64,000 bases of DNA, from contig NZ_JBHTDN010000006.1 of NCBI RefSeq assembly GCF_042666505.1, forward strand, positions 248,001 to 312,000. The letters run 5' to 3'. The DNA is from Parapedobacter sp042666505. GTDB taxonomy: Bacteria; Bacteroidota; Bacteroidia; Sphingobacteriales; Sphingobacteriaceae. How positions within the stretch are numbered: the first letter of the stretch is position 1; each line of letters opens with the position of its first letter. Made by a program: the position numbers and the translations under genes. The notes beneath the pieces were generated by a model that did no database searches, was not told the DNA's origin, and saw nothing but the letters and a program-made list of their open reading frames with translations. Positions 62,503 to 64,000 of the stretch are shown piece after piece.

Positions 62503-64000
62503 TTGAGTACGGTCGTCAAAATAAGGTTGCTTTTGCTGGTGCTAACGTTGTGTTTCATCGGCACTGCCATTTCCATTAACCTTACATTCAATGATGAAGA
62601 AATCCTTCTCCTGGACGCAGGTACAGTCCAACACAATCTGCATAAGAAGGAACAAATCGTTTTCGACTTCCTAAACGATACCAGCCGCTTTAATGCGCTG
62701 AAGGCATTGGACACCGATGTCAAACTCACCGAAGATATCCTTGACTATTTCGTTGACCAAAATGATATATTTCCATTCACGTACGTAAACAACGAATTGA
62801 CCTTCTGGGGAACGGATAAGTTCGTCCCCAAGACCGATGCAGGCATACCCAACGGAGTTGGCATTATACAAACGGACAATGGATGGTACGAATCCATCAA
62901 AAAGAGTACGGGTAACTTTACCGTATTGTTCCTCATTCCAATAAAATCAGAGTTCCAAAAAAACAACGATTATCTACAGAACGTATTCTCGAAAAACCTC
63001 ATCGAGACCAATAACCTTGAAATTGCCGGATACGACGATCAATTGATTCACAATATCCGAAGTGTAACCGGCGAGTATCTGTTTTCGGTCAAACTACGCG
63101 ATGGGCAGCACGACACCTTCTTCTCGAAACTGGAACTTGCCATGTGGTTGCTGGCGGGCTTTTGCGTTGTGACATTACTCAACATCATTTGCATATGGAT
63201 CGCCAAACGGGGATGGGTGTGGTATTCGGTTCTACTGCTTGCGGGTGGTCTTGCAGGCATCCGCTACCTGGAGCTTCATTACGGATGGTTAGCTTCTCAT
63301 TTCTACACCGGAATTTTCGATCCGAGAAATTTCGCTTCCAGCTTTCTATTTCCGCACCTGGGCGGTCTATTACTTAATGTCATTGCCTTCACTTGGTTTA
63401 CCGGATACCTTTTTACTTTCCGTGACCAGCTAAAAATCCCCGCTTTCGGATACACCAAAACGGGTAGCTTTATTCTTCTTCTGCTATTTGGATTACTCAT
63501 CTACGTAGTGAGCCTGGGTATAACCGACGTCTTTGCCGGGTTGGTTACCAATTCAGACATCAACTTTGACGTCACCAATATATTGAATCTTACTGTATAC
63601 AGTTGGATTGGCATTGTGGCCCTGTGCCTTAGCATTATGTCATTGCTTCTGTTGATTGATTTGCTTGTGGCTCTTGCGCACACGCTTGTTCCCGATGCCA
63701 AACGGCTCCTTTTTATTGGTGTTTCCTTTATTGTATGCGCTGGCATAATACGCAGTGTCTTCTTTGCCGAGTTTTCCCTCGACCACTTTCCGCTTACATT
63801 TATATTGCTTTTTGTGCTGATCGGATTACGAGGCTGGTACTTGAAAAAATGGAAAGGTCAATTTGATTTAGCCATCTTTATATCGACCCTGTTAACGCTT
63901 GCTGCGATTACGGCCATTAAACACGACCAATTCCAGCGAAAAAAAAGGGCAGAAGCACAAAAACAAGCCATTTTCAAAATGGAGGCGGTAGATGATGCCA
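62503..64000 (+). CDS. N-terminal part of a large multi-spanning membrane protein, probably a sensor histidine kinase (3' end outside window)
   Basis: 499 codons visible, open at the window edge. The only start is TTG at 62503; a stop lies two codons upstream and the first ATG is far inside. N-terminal transmembrane helix, a ~190-residue extracytoplasmic domain (FDFLNDTSRFNAL, YDDQLIHNIRSVTGEYLFS), then about eight transmembrane helices and a charged linker (KKRAEAQKQAIFKMEAVDDA). The layout matches large Sphingobacteria membrane sensor kinases, but no kinase domain is inside the window. Follows sdhB by 58 bp. Confidence 0.62.
   Translation, partial: MSTVVKIRLLLLVLTLCFIGTAISINLTFNDEEILLLDAGTVQHNLHKKEQIVFDFLNDTSRFNALKALDTDVKLTEDILDYFVDQNDIFPFTYVNNELTFWGTDKFVPKTDAGIPNGVGIIQTDNGWYESIKKSTGNFTVLFLIPIKSEFQKNNDYLQNVFSKNLIETNNLEIAGYDDQLIHNIRSVTGEYLFSVKLRDGQHDTFFSKLELAMWLLAGFCVVTLLNIICIWIAKRGWVWYSVLLLAGGLAGIRYLELHYGWLASHFYTGIFDPRNFASSFLFPHLGGLLLNVIAFTWFTGYLFTFRDQLKIPAFGYTKTGSFILLLLFGLLIYVVSLGITDVFAGLVTNSDINFDVTNILNLTVYSWIGIVALCLSIMSLLLLIDLLVALAHTLVPDAKRLLFIGVSFIVCAGIIRSVFFAEFSLDHFPLTFILLFVLIGLRGWYLKKWKGQFDLAIFISTLLTLAAITAIKHDQFQRKKRAEAQKQAIFKMEAVDDA

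Overview
The window comes from a Bacteroidota genome, most likely Sphingobacteriaceae (Pedobacter/Parapedobacter/Olivibacter-like; genus is inference). Grounds: three SusC/SusD pairs, a sensor of the hybrid two-component type with a reporter-like propeller, promoters matching the Bacteroidota -7 element TAnnTTTG, mostly weak Shine-Dalgarno sequences, and a B-type succinate dehydrogenase. No rRNA, tRNA, CRISPR, transposase or integrase was seen.

Layout. (1) 1-3.4 kb, visibly more AT-rich than the rest: a small 8-cysteine peptide with a double-glycine leader, followed on the same strand by a fusion protein (degenerate C39-like domain, VKOR domain, thioredoxin domain) cut by the window edge, plus a TetR regulator. 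(2) 3.5-16.8 kb, all minus strand: a catabolic cluster made of a large lipoprotein (ThuA-like, propeller, HEAT-like, LamG-like, plastocyanin), ThuA, a Gfo/Idh/MocA oxidoreductase, a sugar epimerase, a Tat-signal enolase-superfamily enzyme, and SusC/SusD/DUF3823. A divergent AraC regulator (16.9-17.8 kb) shares its promoter region. (3) 17.8-33.0 kb, minus strand: nine tightly packed genes with two SusCD pairs, three GH43 enzymes, a GH93/sialidase-fold enzyme and a GH5-like enzyme. Several features point to arabinan or pectin side chains. (4) 33.0-39.4 kb: a divergent sensor kinase and a separate response regulator, which together look like a split hybrid two-component system. The intergenic region before them carries a striking array of 11-bp repeats. 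A convergent GH2 enzyme follows. (5) 39.7-42.6 kb: a small membrane protein, a SulP transporter and a beta-carbonic anhydrase. (6) 42.6-49.9 kb: pruA, an RDD protein, and a SpoIIM-like/DUF4129/DUF4350/MoxR membrane operon with no DUF58 gene after MoxR. (7) 49.9-58.7 kb: a GH140-like enzyme, a MocR regulator divergent from an SDR/DinB pair, MsrA, an MDR oxidoreductase, superoxide dismutase, TadA, CsaA, a CsbD-like protein and an outer-membrane barrel. (8) 58.9-64 kb: sdhCAB, then the start of a large multi-spanning membrane protein that is probably a sensor kinase.

How the genes fit together: regions 2-4 form a plant-polysaccharide utilisation island. Surface SusCD pairs import oligosaccharides, periplasmic or lipid-anchored hydrolases trim them, and two local regulators (AraC and the split two-component pair) respond to the products. 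The two observations most worth following are the Cys-rich peptide with its dedicated disulfide enzyme, and the phased 11-bp operator array between the split sensor/regulator pair and the nine-gene hydrolase cluster.
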